Below are positions 24,283-31,998 of a stretch of 43,835 nucleotides of DNA, in pieces; position 1 is the stretch's first letter; the number at the start of each line of letters is the position of its first letter. The DNA comes from an uncultured Christensenella sp. (GTDB taxonomy: Bacteria > Bacillota > Clostridia > Christensenellales > Borkfalkiaceae): the NCBI GenBank assembly GCA_910577875.1, contig CAJTNY010000014.1:1-43835 (forward strand), written 5' to 3'. The notes under the pieces were generated by a model that was given only the letters and a program-made list of their open reading frames with translations, did not search any database and was not told the origin of the DNA. The position numbers were made by a program, and so were the translations under genes.

Positions 24283-24969
24283 GTGAAATTGTTTATATGT
24301 AAAAAGAGTTTTCTAATTATTGCCGCAACTATAATCATTGCGGGCGCAGCAATAGGAATTTGCGCGGGCGCCGTTTCGGTTTCCGCACATACCGACGGTA
24401 AAACCGTCGTTATCGACGCCGGACACGGCGGCATCGATGCAGGCGTTTACGGAGTTCTTTCCTCCACTAAGGAGAGCGACATAAACCTGTGCATAGCCAA
24501 ATATCTCAGAGGATATTTTGCAGATGCGGGATTTAATACGGTAATGACGCGAACCAATCAAAGCGGACTTTACGGTGTCAGTTCGAAAGGATTTAAAATG
24601 CGCGATATGAAAAAACGCAAAGAAATCATCGAAAAGAGCGGGGCCGATATGGTTATATCCGTTCACCAGAATTTTTGTCCTATCCCGTCACGGCGCGGAG
24701 GTCAGGTTTTTTTCGACAAGAACAGCGACTGCGGAAAACAGCTTGCCTTGAACATACAGACGAGCCTTAATAATATGAAAGAATGTGTCAAAACGAATAC
24801 CCCGCTCGCGGGAGATTATTATATGCTCAAATGCACGCAAAGCCCGTCAGTAATAGTCGAGTGCGGTTTCCTGTCGAACGACGACGACGAAGCGCTTTTG
24901 ATTTCCGAGGAATATCAGAAAAAATTAGCTTACGCCATATTCAAAGGCGCGGTTGCGTATTATTCGTAA
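24283..24969 (+). CDS. cwlD: N-acetylmuramoyl-L-alanine amidase, CwlD-like
   Basis: A 228-residue Amidase_3 family zinc enzyme. An N-terminal membrane/signal helix (about 9-31) leads to VVIDAGHGGIDAG with the first zinc His. A conserved Glu in ESDIN follows, then VISVHQN with the second His, and VECGFLSN with the catalytic Glu. CwlD removes the peptide stem when muramic-delta-lactam is made in spore cortex. The length and single catalytic domain without SH3 or SPOR repeats fit CwlD. The start is GTG at 24283, with no convincing SD; an alternative is a later ATG, which would remove the signal. It is monocistronic with a terminator overlapping its stop. Confidence 0.86.
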   Translation: MKLFICKKSFLIIAATIIIAGAAIGICAGAVSVSAHTDGKTVVIDAGHGGIDAGVYGVLSSTKESDINLCIAKYLRGYFADAGFNTVMTRTNQSGLYGVSSKGFKMRDMKKRKEIIEKSGADMVISVHQNFCPIPSRRGGQVFFDKNSDCGKQLALNIQTSLNNMKECVKTNTPLAGDYYMLKCTQSPSVIVECGFLSNDDDEALLISEEYQKKLAYAIFKGAVAYYS

Positions 24970-25004
24970 ACAAACGGCTTTCCTAAAAGGAAAGCCGTTT
25001 GTTT
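24968..25004. terminator. Shared bidirectional terminator embedded in two stop codons
   Basis: A perfect 17-bp stem (24968-24984 with 24988-25004) with loop AAA. It starts inside the cwlD TAA and ends inside the stop codon of the leftward chimera (25003-25005), so two convergent genes end on one hairpin. Confidence 0.85.
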
Positions 25005-26148
25005 ATCCCATCGAACGTATAGTTTTTTTAATATCCCGTCTGGCTATTAAATACGTCACGGTAAAATATAAAACGTAAAGAGCAACTATCACCCCGAAAA
25101 CTCCTATTACCTGACTGAAAACCGTCAACGCCGTCATTTCCGCGCCAGACAACGTAATTATTTTTAAAATAATATAACAAATCGGTCCGAACAATATTAC
25201 AGGCAATATAAACGGAATAAAATAATGAAATAGCATTTGGACTAATAGCGATTTCAGTATCATAAATTTATCCGCACCTATTCGCCAAAGCGTTTTATAC
25301 CGGCTTTTATCCTCTTCTATCATTATAAGTAATCTTACGGCAAGTATCGCCATTGAAATCAAGATAAAAACCAAAGCAATAAATATACAGCCGATAAACC
25401 AAACTGCCCTGTCGGATAATTCCCTTAGTCTGTTAAATTCAAACGACCTTAAATTATTACTGTAATTTGTATAAGGATATATTCCGATTTCAATAAAATC
25501 ATCAGCCATTGCTCTTGCATTATATCTCTTCTGTTTTAACATCGCCAATAAGCTGATTTCGCTTTCAATTTTGACATTCTGCGCCGTTAACGCTTCGTCC
25601 GGTACAATGAGAAGATAACCGCTAAAACTTGAACGATTTATTGTAAACATTGAATACGGCATTAATATATTATTTTCATTAAAGTAAGTAACCTCTCCCA
25701 ATACAAGAGGAATGTCAGTTAAATCAACAAATCCGCTTTCATCTTTATAAACTCCGATATATCCGCCGTAACTCATTTCGTGCGCGGCGCAGTCGAGCGT
25801 CAGACCTCTGAGCGTTAAAATGGCGTTGTTCTTTTTAAGAAGTCTTGCAATTCTCGCAAGCAATACAGCAGAATTGTACGGTTTTTTGATATAGTCGTCC
25901 GCACCCATACCGAAACCCAAAATTTCGTTTTCGACCCCGTCTCTGCAAGTAAGAAATATTACGGGCACGGAAGAATTCCGCTTTATTCTGCGGCAAATTT
26001 CATAACCGTTTTCGCCCGGTATATTAACGTCGAGTAGCGCCAAATCACAGGGCAATTCGGTAACCGTAACGTCTCCGTTATTCGTTAAAAGCATTTTGAG
26101 CTCCTCGAATATCACGATGTCATCCTCAACAACCAAAATTCTTTCCAT
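25003..26148 (-). CDS. Chimera: response-regulator receiver fused to the C-terminal half of an FtsX-type ABC permease
   Basis: A 381-codon open frame with two unrelated halves. Residues 1-~128 are a receiver domain of the Bce/OmpR kind: acidic EDD at 8-10, phospho-acceptor Asp40 in LLDVN, Thr67, and Lys89 in KKPY. They continue to the linker LTLDCAAHEMSYGG that normally leads into the DNA-binding domain. Instead, from about residue 130, the sequence becomes an extracellular loop and three membrane helices of a BceB-like FtsX permease (DKSRYKTLWRIGADKF, then the last helices). The receiver is also about 15 residues short between strand 2 and Asp40. The regulator's DNA-binding domain, a histidine kinase, the ATPase and the permease N-terminus are all missing. 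It is probably a non-functional deletion scar kept in frame, although an assembly error or a real fusion protein cannot be excluded. Confidence 0.8.
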   Translation of the reverse strand: MERILVVEDDIVIFEELKMLLTNNGDVTVTELPCDLALLDVNIPGENGYEICRRIKRNSSVPVIFLTCRDGVENEILGFGMGADDYIKKPYNSAVLLARIARLLKKNNAILTLRGLTLDCAAHEMSYGGYIGVYKDESGFVDLTDIPLVLGEVTYFNENNILMPYSMFTINRSSFSGYLLIVPDEALTAQNVKIESEISLLAMLKQKRYNARAMADDFIEIGIYPYTNYSNNLRSFEFNRLRELSDRAVWFIGCIFIALVFILISMAILAVRLLIMIEEDKSRYKTLWRIGADKFMILKSLLVQMLFHYFIPFILPVILFGPICYIILKIITLSGAEMTALTVFSQVIGVFGVIVALYVLYFTVTYLIARRDIKKTIRSMG

Positions 26149-26162
26149 ATTCTTCCATTGTA

Positions 26163-27089
26163 TTAAGCTGCACCTTCAACCGCCTCTTCCACGGGCGGCT
26201 CCTCCGCCTTTTTCCCGCTCTTTGATACGAGTTCGACCACATACCCCTCGGCATTCATACTTATAACGATAAACGCTATTTCTATAAACGAAAAGCCGAT
26301 AAGCGGCCCCGCCAGCGCGTTTGTCAAAATAACGGTAAGCACGAAAAACGTTACGGAAATAATAAATATCAAAAAGTTTGTCAAAAGCAACTTCATAAGA
26401 TTTGCGAAATTGAAAACCGCTTTAAACGTCACGAGCGTTCTGCCGTGAACGAGATATGCGGAAAATAACGCTACACCGCCGAATATAAAGAGCGAAAGCA
26501 CCGAAGTTATATAAATACTCGGACCCCACACCGTAAGCAGCCAAAAACACATTGAAATCAGACCAGTTGTCACAACGGAATCTATCAGGACCGCGAAAAT
26601 AAACTTTTTAAACGTGCGCTTTGCCATTGTGCGCCTTACGAGAAACCTCGTCAAAAAATAACCGCAGACAAGCCCTAAGACCGCAAGCAGAATAAACATC
26701 GCGAAAAGAAGATAGATACCAGCGACAGCTGCGGCTACAACTTCGTTTATAGCGTCGGCGGACGGTTGCAAACCGCTTGCAATGACGTTCAGACACTCGT
26801 TTAAAACATTTGTCAGCCACTCACGGTTTAACATAGTTTTAAGCGCTTCGACAGGATCGCCCCAATCAAGCGCGCGGATAGCGTTTACAATATAGTCTTT
26901 TACCGCCGCGAAATCTATACTCGACTCGCTGATTATTTCCGAAAGCCTGTCAATAAGCTCACCCGTAATGGCTATGCCGCCCGGAATAATAATAGACAGA
27001 CCTATGAAAACTCCTACCGCAAGCGTGCCAATCGGTGTAAAAAAGTGCTTTAAATTAATAAAATAATTTTTTAAACCCGCTTTAATCAT
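26163..27089 (-). CDS. Polytopic membrane protein of unknown function
   Basis: A 308-residue protein with about six membrane helices: one at ~20-40, then a soluble loop of ~70 residues with short amphipathic helices, then five helices between ~115 and 280. It ends in a short Glu/Ala/Pro-rich cytoplasmic tail (EEPPVEEAVEGAA). No family is recognised. The start at 27089 has a purine-rich GAGAG about 7 nt upstream; the longer frame begins at TTG inside the pnp terminator. It lies between the pnp terminator and the receiver-permease chimera (14-nt gap), so it may be co-transcribed with the latter. Confidence 0.7.
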   Translation of the reverse strand: MIKAGLKNYFINLKHFFTPIGTLAVGVFIGLSIIIPGGIAITGELIDRLSEIISESSIDFAAVKDYIVNAIRALDWGDPVEALKTMLNREWLTNVLNECLNVIASGLQPSADAINEVVAAAVAGIYLLFAMFILLAVLGLVCGYFLTRFLVRRTMAKRTFKKFIFAVLIDSVVTTGLISMCFWLLTVWGPSIYITSVLSLFIFGGVALFSAYLVHGRTLVTFKAVFNFANLMKLLLTNFLIFIISVTFFVLTVILTNALAGPLIGFSFIEIAFIVISMNAEGYVVELVSKSGKKAEEPPVEEAVEGAA

Positions 27090-27104
27090 TCGTATTCTCT
27101 CGTT

Positions 27105-27143
27105 AAAAAAACGGCGCAAAGATTTTAAATCAATGCGCCGTTT
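27105..27143 (-). terminator. pnp terminator
   Basis: A 10-bp stem AAACGGCGCA/TGCGCCGTTT (27109-27118 with 27134-27143) with a 15-nt loop, followed on the minus strand by six T residues (27105-27110). It lies 10 nt after the pnp stop. Confidence 0.8.
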
Positions 27144-27152
27144 AAAGATTTT

Positions 27153-29252
27153 TTAAGATAATTTCTCTAACAATTTAAGGTCGATGCCCTTATCTCCGAT
27201 TTTGATAATTTCGACTTTGACTACGTCGCCGATTTTGACTACGTCTTCAACTTTTTCCACGCGCTTGTCGGAAAGTTTGGAGATGTGAATCATACCGTCT
27301 TTACCGGGAGCGAACTCTACGAACGCACCGAAATTCATAATTCTGACAACCGAACCGACGAACATATCGCCGACTTCGGGGTCGTGGGCAATGCTCATAA
27401 TTATAGCTTTCGCCTTTTCCGCATTTTCCAAAGGTCCTACCGTCGAGATATAACCTCTACCGCTGTCGTCCTCGTTGAACTCGATTTCAGTACCCGTTTC
27501 TTCCATTATTTTCTTTATCACGCTGCCCTGTTTGCCGATAACGTCTCCGATTTTGTCGGGGTTGATTTCAAAGAATATAATCTTCGGCGCGTACTTTGAA
27601 AGCGCGGGTGCAACTTCGGGAACGACTTCAAGCATCTTGGAAAGTATAAACTGTCTGCCCTCGTTCGCCTGCTTGATTGCAGTGTGCATTATCTCTTCGG
27701 AAATGCCTTTAATCTTAATATCCATCTGAATCGCGGTAATACCTTTCTGTGTTCCCGCGACCTTGAAGTCCATATCTCCGAGGAAATCCTCCAAGCCCTG
27801 AATATCGGTAAGGACTTTAAACTCACCCGTTTCCTGGTTTTTGATAAGTCCCATAGCGACGCCTGCTACGGGAGCCTTAATGGGAACGCCGGCATCCATA
27901 AGCGCCATTGTCGAACCGCATACGGAAGCCATAGACGACGAACCGTTCGACGATAAAATATCGTTTACCACTCTTATTGCGTAAGGGAAGCTATCCTCTG
28001 CGGGAAGTACGGGAATCAACGCACGTTCTGCAAGTGCGCCGTGTCCTATCTCGCGCCTGCCGGGAGAACGCAGGGCTTTAGCCTCGCCCGTACAGTAGCC
28101 GGGGAAATTGTAATGATGCATATATCTTTTCGAGGTTTCCTCGTCAAGACCTTCAAGTTTCTGAGCCTCTGTAAGCATACCCAAAGTACAGCTCGTAAGC
28201 GTTTGGGTTTGTCCGCGGGTGAACACGGCGGAACCGTGTACGCGGGGCAGGACTCCCCTCTCACACCAGATAGGTCGTACGTCTTTCAGACCTCTGCCGT
28301 CGGGACGTATGCCCTTGTCGAATATTTTAGCGCGGACTTTCTCTTTCGTAAGATAATAGAGGCTGTCCTTGATTTCTCTCTTGTTGTCGGGATAGATTTC
28401 CGCAAAGTGTTCGAGTATCTCCGTTTCCGCTTCGTTCTGTCTTTTTTCTCTTTCCTGTCTGTCGAAAGTATCGATAGCCCAGTCGATTTTTTTATCAGCA
28501 TATTCACGTACAGCCTTGTCCAGCTCTTCGGGAATATGGTAAAGCTCTATGTCGAGCTTCTTTTTGCCGACTGCGGGCACAATCTCTTTTTCGATGTATT
28601 CGCAAATTTTCTTTATTTCTTCGAAACCGTAGGTAATAGCTCCTACCATTTCTTCGTTGGTTACTTCGTCCGCGCCCGCTTCAATCATTAAAATAGCGTC
28701 CTTCGTGCCCGCCAGATTCAAGTGAATAGCGCTCTTTTCTCTCTGCGCCAAATCGGGGTTGATAACGTATTTACCGTCAACCATACCGACTACGACCGAA
28801 CCCGTGGGACCCGCCCAAGGTATATCGGAAATAGCAATCGCAACGGACGAACCAATCATTGCGAGAGGTTCGGGCGATACGTCGGGTTCAACCGAGATTG
28901 CCTGCGCCGTAACTACTACGTCGTTGAAAAGTCCCTTAGGGAAAAGAGGGCGCAAAGGTCTGTCTATAAGTCTTGCGGTTAAGATAGCTTTATCGCTCGC
29001 CCTGCCCTCGCGCTTTTTGAAACCGCCGGGTATCTTGCCGATTGAATACATCTTCTCTTCGTAGTCTACCTGCAAGGGGAAGAAGTCCATACCGTCGCGG
29101 GGGCTTGCCGACATACATACGGAAACCAAAACCGCCGTCTCGCCGCAGCGGACGATACAGGAACCGTTTGTCTGTTCCGCGTATTTTCCCGTCTCGACGA
29201 TTACTTCTCTTCCGCCTACTTTAAATGCGAATTGTTTGAAATTGTTGTTCAT
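27153..29252 (-). CDS. pnp: Polyribonucleotide nucleotidyltransferase (PNPase)
   Basis: A 699-residue phosphorolytic 3'-5' exoribonuclease and degradosome component. Two RNase PH-like domains (about 10-230 and 310-540) flank an all-helical linker. The FFPLQVDYEEK, GRREIGHGALAERAL and GSSSMASVCGSTMALMDAG motifs are typical (given in parts). The KH domain contains IGKQGSVIKKI, and the C-terminal S1 domain contains VGDMFVGSVVRIMNFGAFVEF. AAGGAG precedes the ATG. It follows rpsO, the near-universal gene order, with an intervening hairpin. Confidence 0.97.
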   Translation of the reverse strand: MNNNFKQFAFKVGGREVIVETGKYAEQTNGSCIVRCGETAVLVSVCMSASPRDGMDFFPLQVDYEEKMYSIGKIPGGFKKREGRASDKAILTARLIDRPLRPLFPKGLFNDVVVTAQAISVEPDVSPEPLAMIGSSVAIAISDIPWAGPTGSVVVGMVDGKYVINPDLAQREKSAIHLNLAGTKDAILMIEAGADEVTNEEMVGAITYGFEEIKKICEYIEKEIVPAVGKKKLDIELYHIPEELDKAVREYADKKIDWAIDTFDRQEREKRQNEAETEILEHFAEIYPDNKREIKDSLYYLTKEKVRAKIFDKGIRPDGRGLKDVRPIWCERGVLPRVHGSAVFTRGQTQTLTSCTLGMLTEAQKLEGLDEETSKRYMHHYNFPGYCTGEAKALRSPGRREIGHGALAERALIPVLPAEDSFPYAIRVVNDILSSNGSSSMASVCGSTMALMDAGVPIKAPVAGVAMGLIKNQETGEFKVLTDIQGLEDFLGDMDFKVAGTQKGITAIQMDIKIKGISEEIMHTAIKQANEGRQFILSKMLEVVPEVAPALSKYAPKIIFFEINPDKIGDVIGKQGSVIKKIMEETGTEIEFNEDDSGRGYISTVGPLENAEKAKAIIMSIAHDPEVGDMFVGSVVRIMNFGAFVEFAPGKDGMIHISKLSDKRVEKVEDVVKIGDVVKVEIIKIGDKGIDLKLLEKLS

Positions 29253-29302
29253 TTACCTGTTCTCCTTTTCTGTTCTTGCGTCTATAACTCCCGTTATAAA
29301 CT

Positions 29303-29333
29303 AAAAAAGGGTAAGCGAAAAATCGCCCGCCCC
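29303..29333 (-). terminator. Intergenic hairpin between rpsO and pnp
   Basis: On the minus strand a GC-rich stem (GCGA/TCGC core at 29315-29318 with 29323-29326, plus outer GGG/CCC pairs) is followed by six T residues (29303-29308). It probably acts as a partial terminator or processing site, so rpsO is made in excess over pnp. Confidence 0.55.
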
Positions 29334-29340
29334 GTTTTAA

Positions 29341-29595
29341 TTATTTTCTTAAATTTAAAGCAGCAATGATTGCACGGTATCTTTCGATATCCTTGCTCTT
29401 TAAATAATCCAAAAGACCGCGACGGCGTCCGACCATTTTCAAAAGTCCGCGGCGCGAATGATTGTCGTGGATATGCTCTTTAAGATGCTCGTTCAGATGG
29501 TTGATTCTCTCCGTCAAAAGAGCAATCTGAACTTCGGGCGAACCCGTGTCGCCTTCCTTAGTTGCATATTTTGCAATGATTTCCGTCTTTTCCAT
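29341..29595 (-). CDS. rpsO: 30S ribosomal protein S15
   Basis: An 84-residue protein; S15 is usually 88-89 residues. It binds the 16S rRNA central-domain junction. GDTGSPEVQIALLTERINHLNEHL and HSRRGLLKMVGRRRGLLDYL are the family hallmarks (in parts). A strong AGGAGG SD lies upstream of the ATG. Its ~78-nt leader contains small hairpins and could hold an S15 feedback site, but no specific fold was recognised. Confidence 0.97.
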   Translation of the reverse strand: MEKTEIIAKYATKEGDTGSPEVQIALLTERINHLNEHLKEHIHDNHSRRGLLKMVGRRRGLLDYLKSKDIERYRAIIAALNLRK

Positions 29596-29679
29596 TTAAT
29601 TTATCCTCCTATGGAAATATTTGCGCGAAACGAAGCGAGCCGTCGAGTATTCGAACCCCTTCGTATCCGTAACGGGATT

Positions 29680-29708
29680 ATTTTAACACACCCGATTTAA
29701 AATAGCAA
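29680..29708 (-). promoter_or_regulatory. rpsO promoter
   Basis: Minus-strand TTGCTA (29703-29708), 17-bp spacer, TAAAAT (29680-29685). The start near 29673 gives a leader of about 78 nt before rpsO. Confidence 0.55.
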
Positions 29709-29748
29709 ATAAATTATGGCAAATATTTGAAAATAATATACCGAAAAA

Positions 29749-30012
29749 CTAATCTACTATACACTCAAACATAAAACGAATTCCGAGCTTGATACCCGCT
29801 TTGAAATGAGTTTCACTCATTATCCTCTCTTGCTCCGATAACAACAATTCATACTGTTTCAAAATATTCCGCCCCTCTTCACCGAACATTTCTTCTAATT
29901 TGTTGTAATAGTATACCGTATCCATTACAAGTTTTGTATATTTTGCGGGCGGTTCTATATTATTGCAAATATCCTGTAAAGACTTACTGAAATCTAAAAT
30001 TGACTTATTCAT
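29749..30012 (-). CDS. Small DUF6809-like protein under XRE control
   Basis: An 87-residue, mostly helical, soluble protein. The second half (LEEMFGEEG...LLLSEQERIMSETHFKAGIKLGIRFMFE, in parts) parallels the protein at 7664-7948 and resembles the ending of DUF6809-type proteins of unknown function. GGTGAG lies 6 nt before the ATG. Its promoter has a perfect operator palindrome as spacer, so it should be repressed by the divergent XRE protein. No function can be named; the repressor pairing suggests an induced, possibly element-derived gene. Confidence 0.75.
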   Translation of the reverse strand: MNKSILDFSKSLQDICNNIEPPAKYTKLVMDTVYYYNKLEEMFGEEGRNILKQYELLLSEQERIMSETHFKAGIKLGIRFMFECIVD

Positions 30013-30042
30013 TTATTACTCACCAAAACATATTTTTATTAA

Positions 30043-30071
30043 ATTATAGTCACAATAATTGTGACAGTCAA
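30043..30071 (-). promoter_or_regulatory. Promoter of the gene at 29749, with operator as spacer
   Basis: Minus-strand TTGACT (30066-30071) and TATAAT (30043-30048) are separated by exactly 17 bp, and those 17 bp are the perfect palindrome at 30049-30065. A repressor bound there would cover the whole polymerase-binding face. Confidence 0.85.
30049..30065. promoter_or_regulatory. Operator O1 (perfect palindrome)
   Basis: GTCACAA-TAA-TTGTGAC, a 17-bp perfect inverted repeat. It is the likely binding site of the XRE regulator encoded at 30115-30315. Confidence 0.8.
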
Positions 30072-30078
30072 CTAATTA

Positions 30079-30095
30079 GTCACAATATTTGTTAC
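30079..30095. promoter_or_regulatory. Operator O2 (near-perfect palindrome)
   Basis: GTCACAA-TAT-TTGTTAC, one mismatch from a perfect repeat, with its centre exactly 30 bp (about three helical turns) from O1. The spacing would let two repressor dimers bind the same face of the DNA. It lies 20 bp before the XRE start codon, so it may give autorepression. Confidence 0.75.
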
Positions 30096-30114
30096 TTTTA
30101 GTTTTAAGATAACA

Positions 30115-30315
30115 ATGATATTTGCCGACAGATTAAGCGAACTCGTTCAAAACAGCGGGAAATCGCAAAATGAAATATGTAAAGATTTAGGAATTTACAA
30201 GCAAAAACTTTCAAGATGGAAAACAGGCAATACTGAACCCAATCTTGACGATTTGATTATGCTTGCAAAATACTTTGACGTTTCAGCAGATTATTTATTA
30301 GGTTTAGAAGATTAA
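30115..30315 (+). CDS. XRE-family HTH transcriptional regulator
   Basis: A 66-residue Cro/CI-type DNA-binding protein consisting only of the HTH domain. The KSQNEICKDLGIYKQKLSRWKTG segment carries the helix-turn-helix, and it ends in the typical FDVSADYLLGLED. It is divergent from the DUF6809-like gene and separated from it by two operators, so it is probably the repressor of that gene and of itself. No SD is evident before the ATG. It is followed by a second XRE gene after 22 nt. Confidence 0.88.
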   Translation: MIFADRLSELVQNSGKSQNEICKDLGIYKQKLSRWKTGNTEPNLDDLIMLAKYFDVSADYLLGLED

Positions 30316-30337
30316 ACAAAAAGATTGGTTTAGTATT

Positions 30338-30556
30338 ATGGTTAAAAATCAATTCCCGAAAAATTTACAACGGGCGTTAAGCGATAATAAAATGTCACAA
30401 GACCGTCTTGCAAAACATTTAAATACAACGCAACAAACCATAAGCAGGTGGGTAACAGGAATTAACGAACCCGATTTCGGCACGCTTTTGGAAATTTGCA
30501 TATTGCATGACGAAACCCCAAACTCTTTATTGGGGTTTGACGAAACAAACATTTAA
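30338..30556 (+). CDS. Second XRE-family HTH regulator
   Basis: A 72-residue HTH-only protein: MSQDRLAKHLNTTQQTISRWVTG is the helix-turn-helix, and it ends in PNSLLGFDETNI. It is related to but distinct from its upstream neighbour, so it is not a recent duplicate. It is probably co-transcribed with it, and a GC-rich terminator overlaps its stop. Its recognition helix (TTQQTISRW) differs from the first regulator's (YKQKLSRW), so it may bind other sites. Confidence 0.87.
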   Translation: MVKNQFPKNLQRALSDNKMSQDRLAKHLNTTQQTISRWVTGINEPDFGTLLEICILHDETPNSLLGFDETNI

Positions 30557-30590
30557 CCCCCGCGGACACTTCCGCGGGGGTTAATTTTAT
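30555..30590. terminator. Terminator after the XRE pair, shared with hemZ
   Basis: A perfect 12-bp stem AACCCCCGCGGA/TCCGCGGGGGTT (30555-30566 with 30571-30582), then AATTTTAT. It lies between two convergent genes. Confidence 0.85.
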
Positions 30591-31948
30591 TTAAATAGTT
30601 TATCCCGTTCCGAAATTATTTTGTCGAGCTTGTTTATATAGGTCGGTATGTCTTTGGGAGAAGCGTATCGTTCTATCCTGTTCTCGGAGCCGAAAAGGCG
30701 TTTTGAAATAGCGTTCGCGCCGACGGCGATATTATCCGTAATCTCTTCCATTACGTTTATATTATATACGCAGGCTTTGCCCTGTCTGCACCAGCCGACG
30801 TTTTCAAGTCCGCCCGCCTGATATTTTTGTCTGTACAAGTAATACGGAGAATAACCGGCCTTTGTCAGTTTTTCGCGGGACAAATCAACCATTTTATTTA
30901 TATCGGAAATATCGAGACGCTTTACGTTCTCTTTGAGTTTAGCGCCAGATTTTAACGAGAGCGTGTGCACGGTTATATTTTCGGGGTTGAGAGATATTGC
31001 GATATCAAGCGAATTACAAAAATCGGACAGAGTTTCCCCGGCAAGCCCCGCTATTAGGTCGATATTTATATCAAAGCCGTATTTTCTCGCGGCGGCAAAG
31101 GCTTTTAAAGTTTGTTCCGCAGTATGTTTTCTGCCTATTTTTTCGAGCGTGGAATTATTGAAAGACTGGGGATTTACGCATATTCGCGTAACGCCGAAGC
31201 GCTTCGAAAGTTCAAGCTTTTCCTCGGAAAATACGTCGGGTCTGCCAGCCTCCACGGTGTATTCGGGAATATTGTCAAACTCCTCCGCTACCGCCTTATA
31301 AATGCGTTCGAGAAGCTCGGTTTCGAGCACGAACGGAGTTCCCCCGCCTATGTAAACGCTGTTGAGTTTTTTTACGAGGGGTTTTACGGAGTGTATTTCG
31401 CGTACCAGACAATCGACGTAAGAAGATAAATATTTACGGGTTTGGGAAACGGGCGCGGTAATGAACGAGCAGTATTCGCATTTGCTCGGACAGAAAGGTA
31501 TGCCGATAAACAAGTCCTGTCCGCCTGCGTTTCCGTAAATGCCGTTCTGCGCCGAAAGAACACTTTCAACGAGCGCGGTTTTGTCCGCGTTTACACCCAT
31601 TTGAGCGAAAAGAGGCTGAAATTCTCTGCCTTCGCTAAGTTCGGTATATGCGAGCTTCGTAGGTCTTATGCCCGTAAGCGCGCCCCAAGGGAACGAGCCT
31701 TTTTCCGACGAAATAGCACTGTAAAAAGCAAGCTTTGCAAAGCGTTTCGCCATTCTTTTAAAGGTCAGTTCGTCTTCGGTTTTATATTCGTTTTCGAAGT
31801 CGTAAAATTTATCCTTGTACTCTATGCAGTTGAAATATTTGTCCTTGGCGAACGAAAAATAATGGGTAAAACATTCGGTTTCACAGTCGAAAGCGCGTAT
31901 AACGTCCATTATCTCGGGTTTTAAATATTCGCTGTTGGTTGTAAGCAT
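30587..31948 (-). CDS. hemZ: Coproporphyrinogen dehydrogenase-like radical SAM protein HemZ
   Basis: A 453-residue radical SAM enzyme of the HemN/HemZ family. The N-terminal ~150 residues are specific to HemZ. The cluster motif CPSKCEYC (CxxxCxxC) follows IGIPF, then YIGGGTP and the HTLSLKSGAKL segment. HemZ is linked to oxygen-independent coproporphyrinogen III oxidation, but many clostridial HemZ-like proteins have unproven substrates and the rest of a heme pathway is not visible here. The start at 31948 has GAGGA 9 nt upstream; the longer frame starts at TTG within that SD. It ends the tgt-to-hemZ block. Confidence 0.88.
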   Translation of the reverse strand: MLTTNSEYLKPEIMDVIRAFDCETECFTHYFSFAKDKYFNCIEYKDKFYDFENEYKTEDELTFKRMAKRFAKLAFYSAISSEKGSFPWGALTGIRPTKLAYTELSEGREFQPLFAQMGVNADKTALVESVLSAQNGIYGNAGGQDLFIGIPFCPSKCEYCSFITAPVSQTRKYLSSYVDCLVREIHSVKPLVKKLNSVYIGGGTPFVLETELLERIYKAVAEEFDNIPEYTVEAGRPDVFSEEKLELSKRFGVTRICVNPQSFNNSTLEKIGRKHTAEQTLKAFAAARKYGFDINIDLIAGLAGETLSDFCNSLDIAISLNPENITVHTLSLKSGAKLKENVKRLDISDINKMVDLSREKLTKAGYSPYYLYRQKYQAGGLENVGWCRQGKACVYNINVMEEITDNIAVGANAISKRLFGSENRIERYASPKDIPTYINKLDKIISERDKLFK

Positions 31949-31998
31949 ATAAAGAGTTCCTCGCAAAAATACGGGCGCAGCTTATTGAGCGCGCGCAT

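Noticed and set aside
29596..29673. S15 autoregulatory RNA in the rpsO leader
   Set aside because: Small hairpins are possible but no defined S15-binding fold could be drawn with confidence.
30079..30114. A promoter for the XRE gene at 30115
   Set aside because: TAAGAT at 30105-30110 is too close to the ATG and no -35 at proper spacing was found, so no promoter is claimed.
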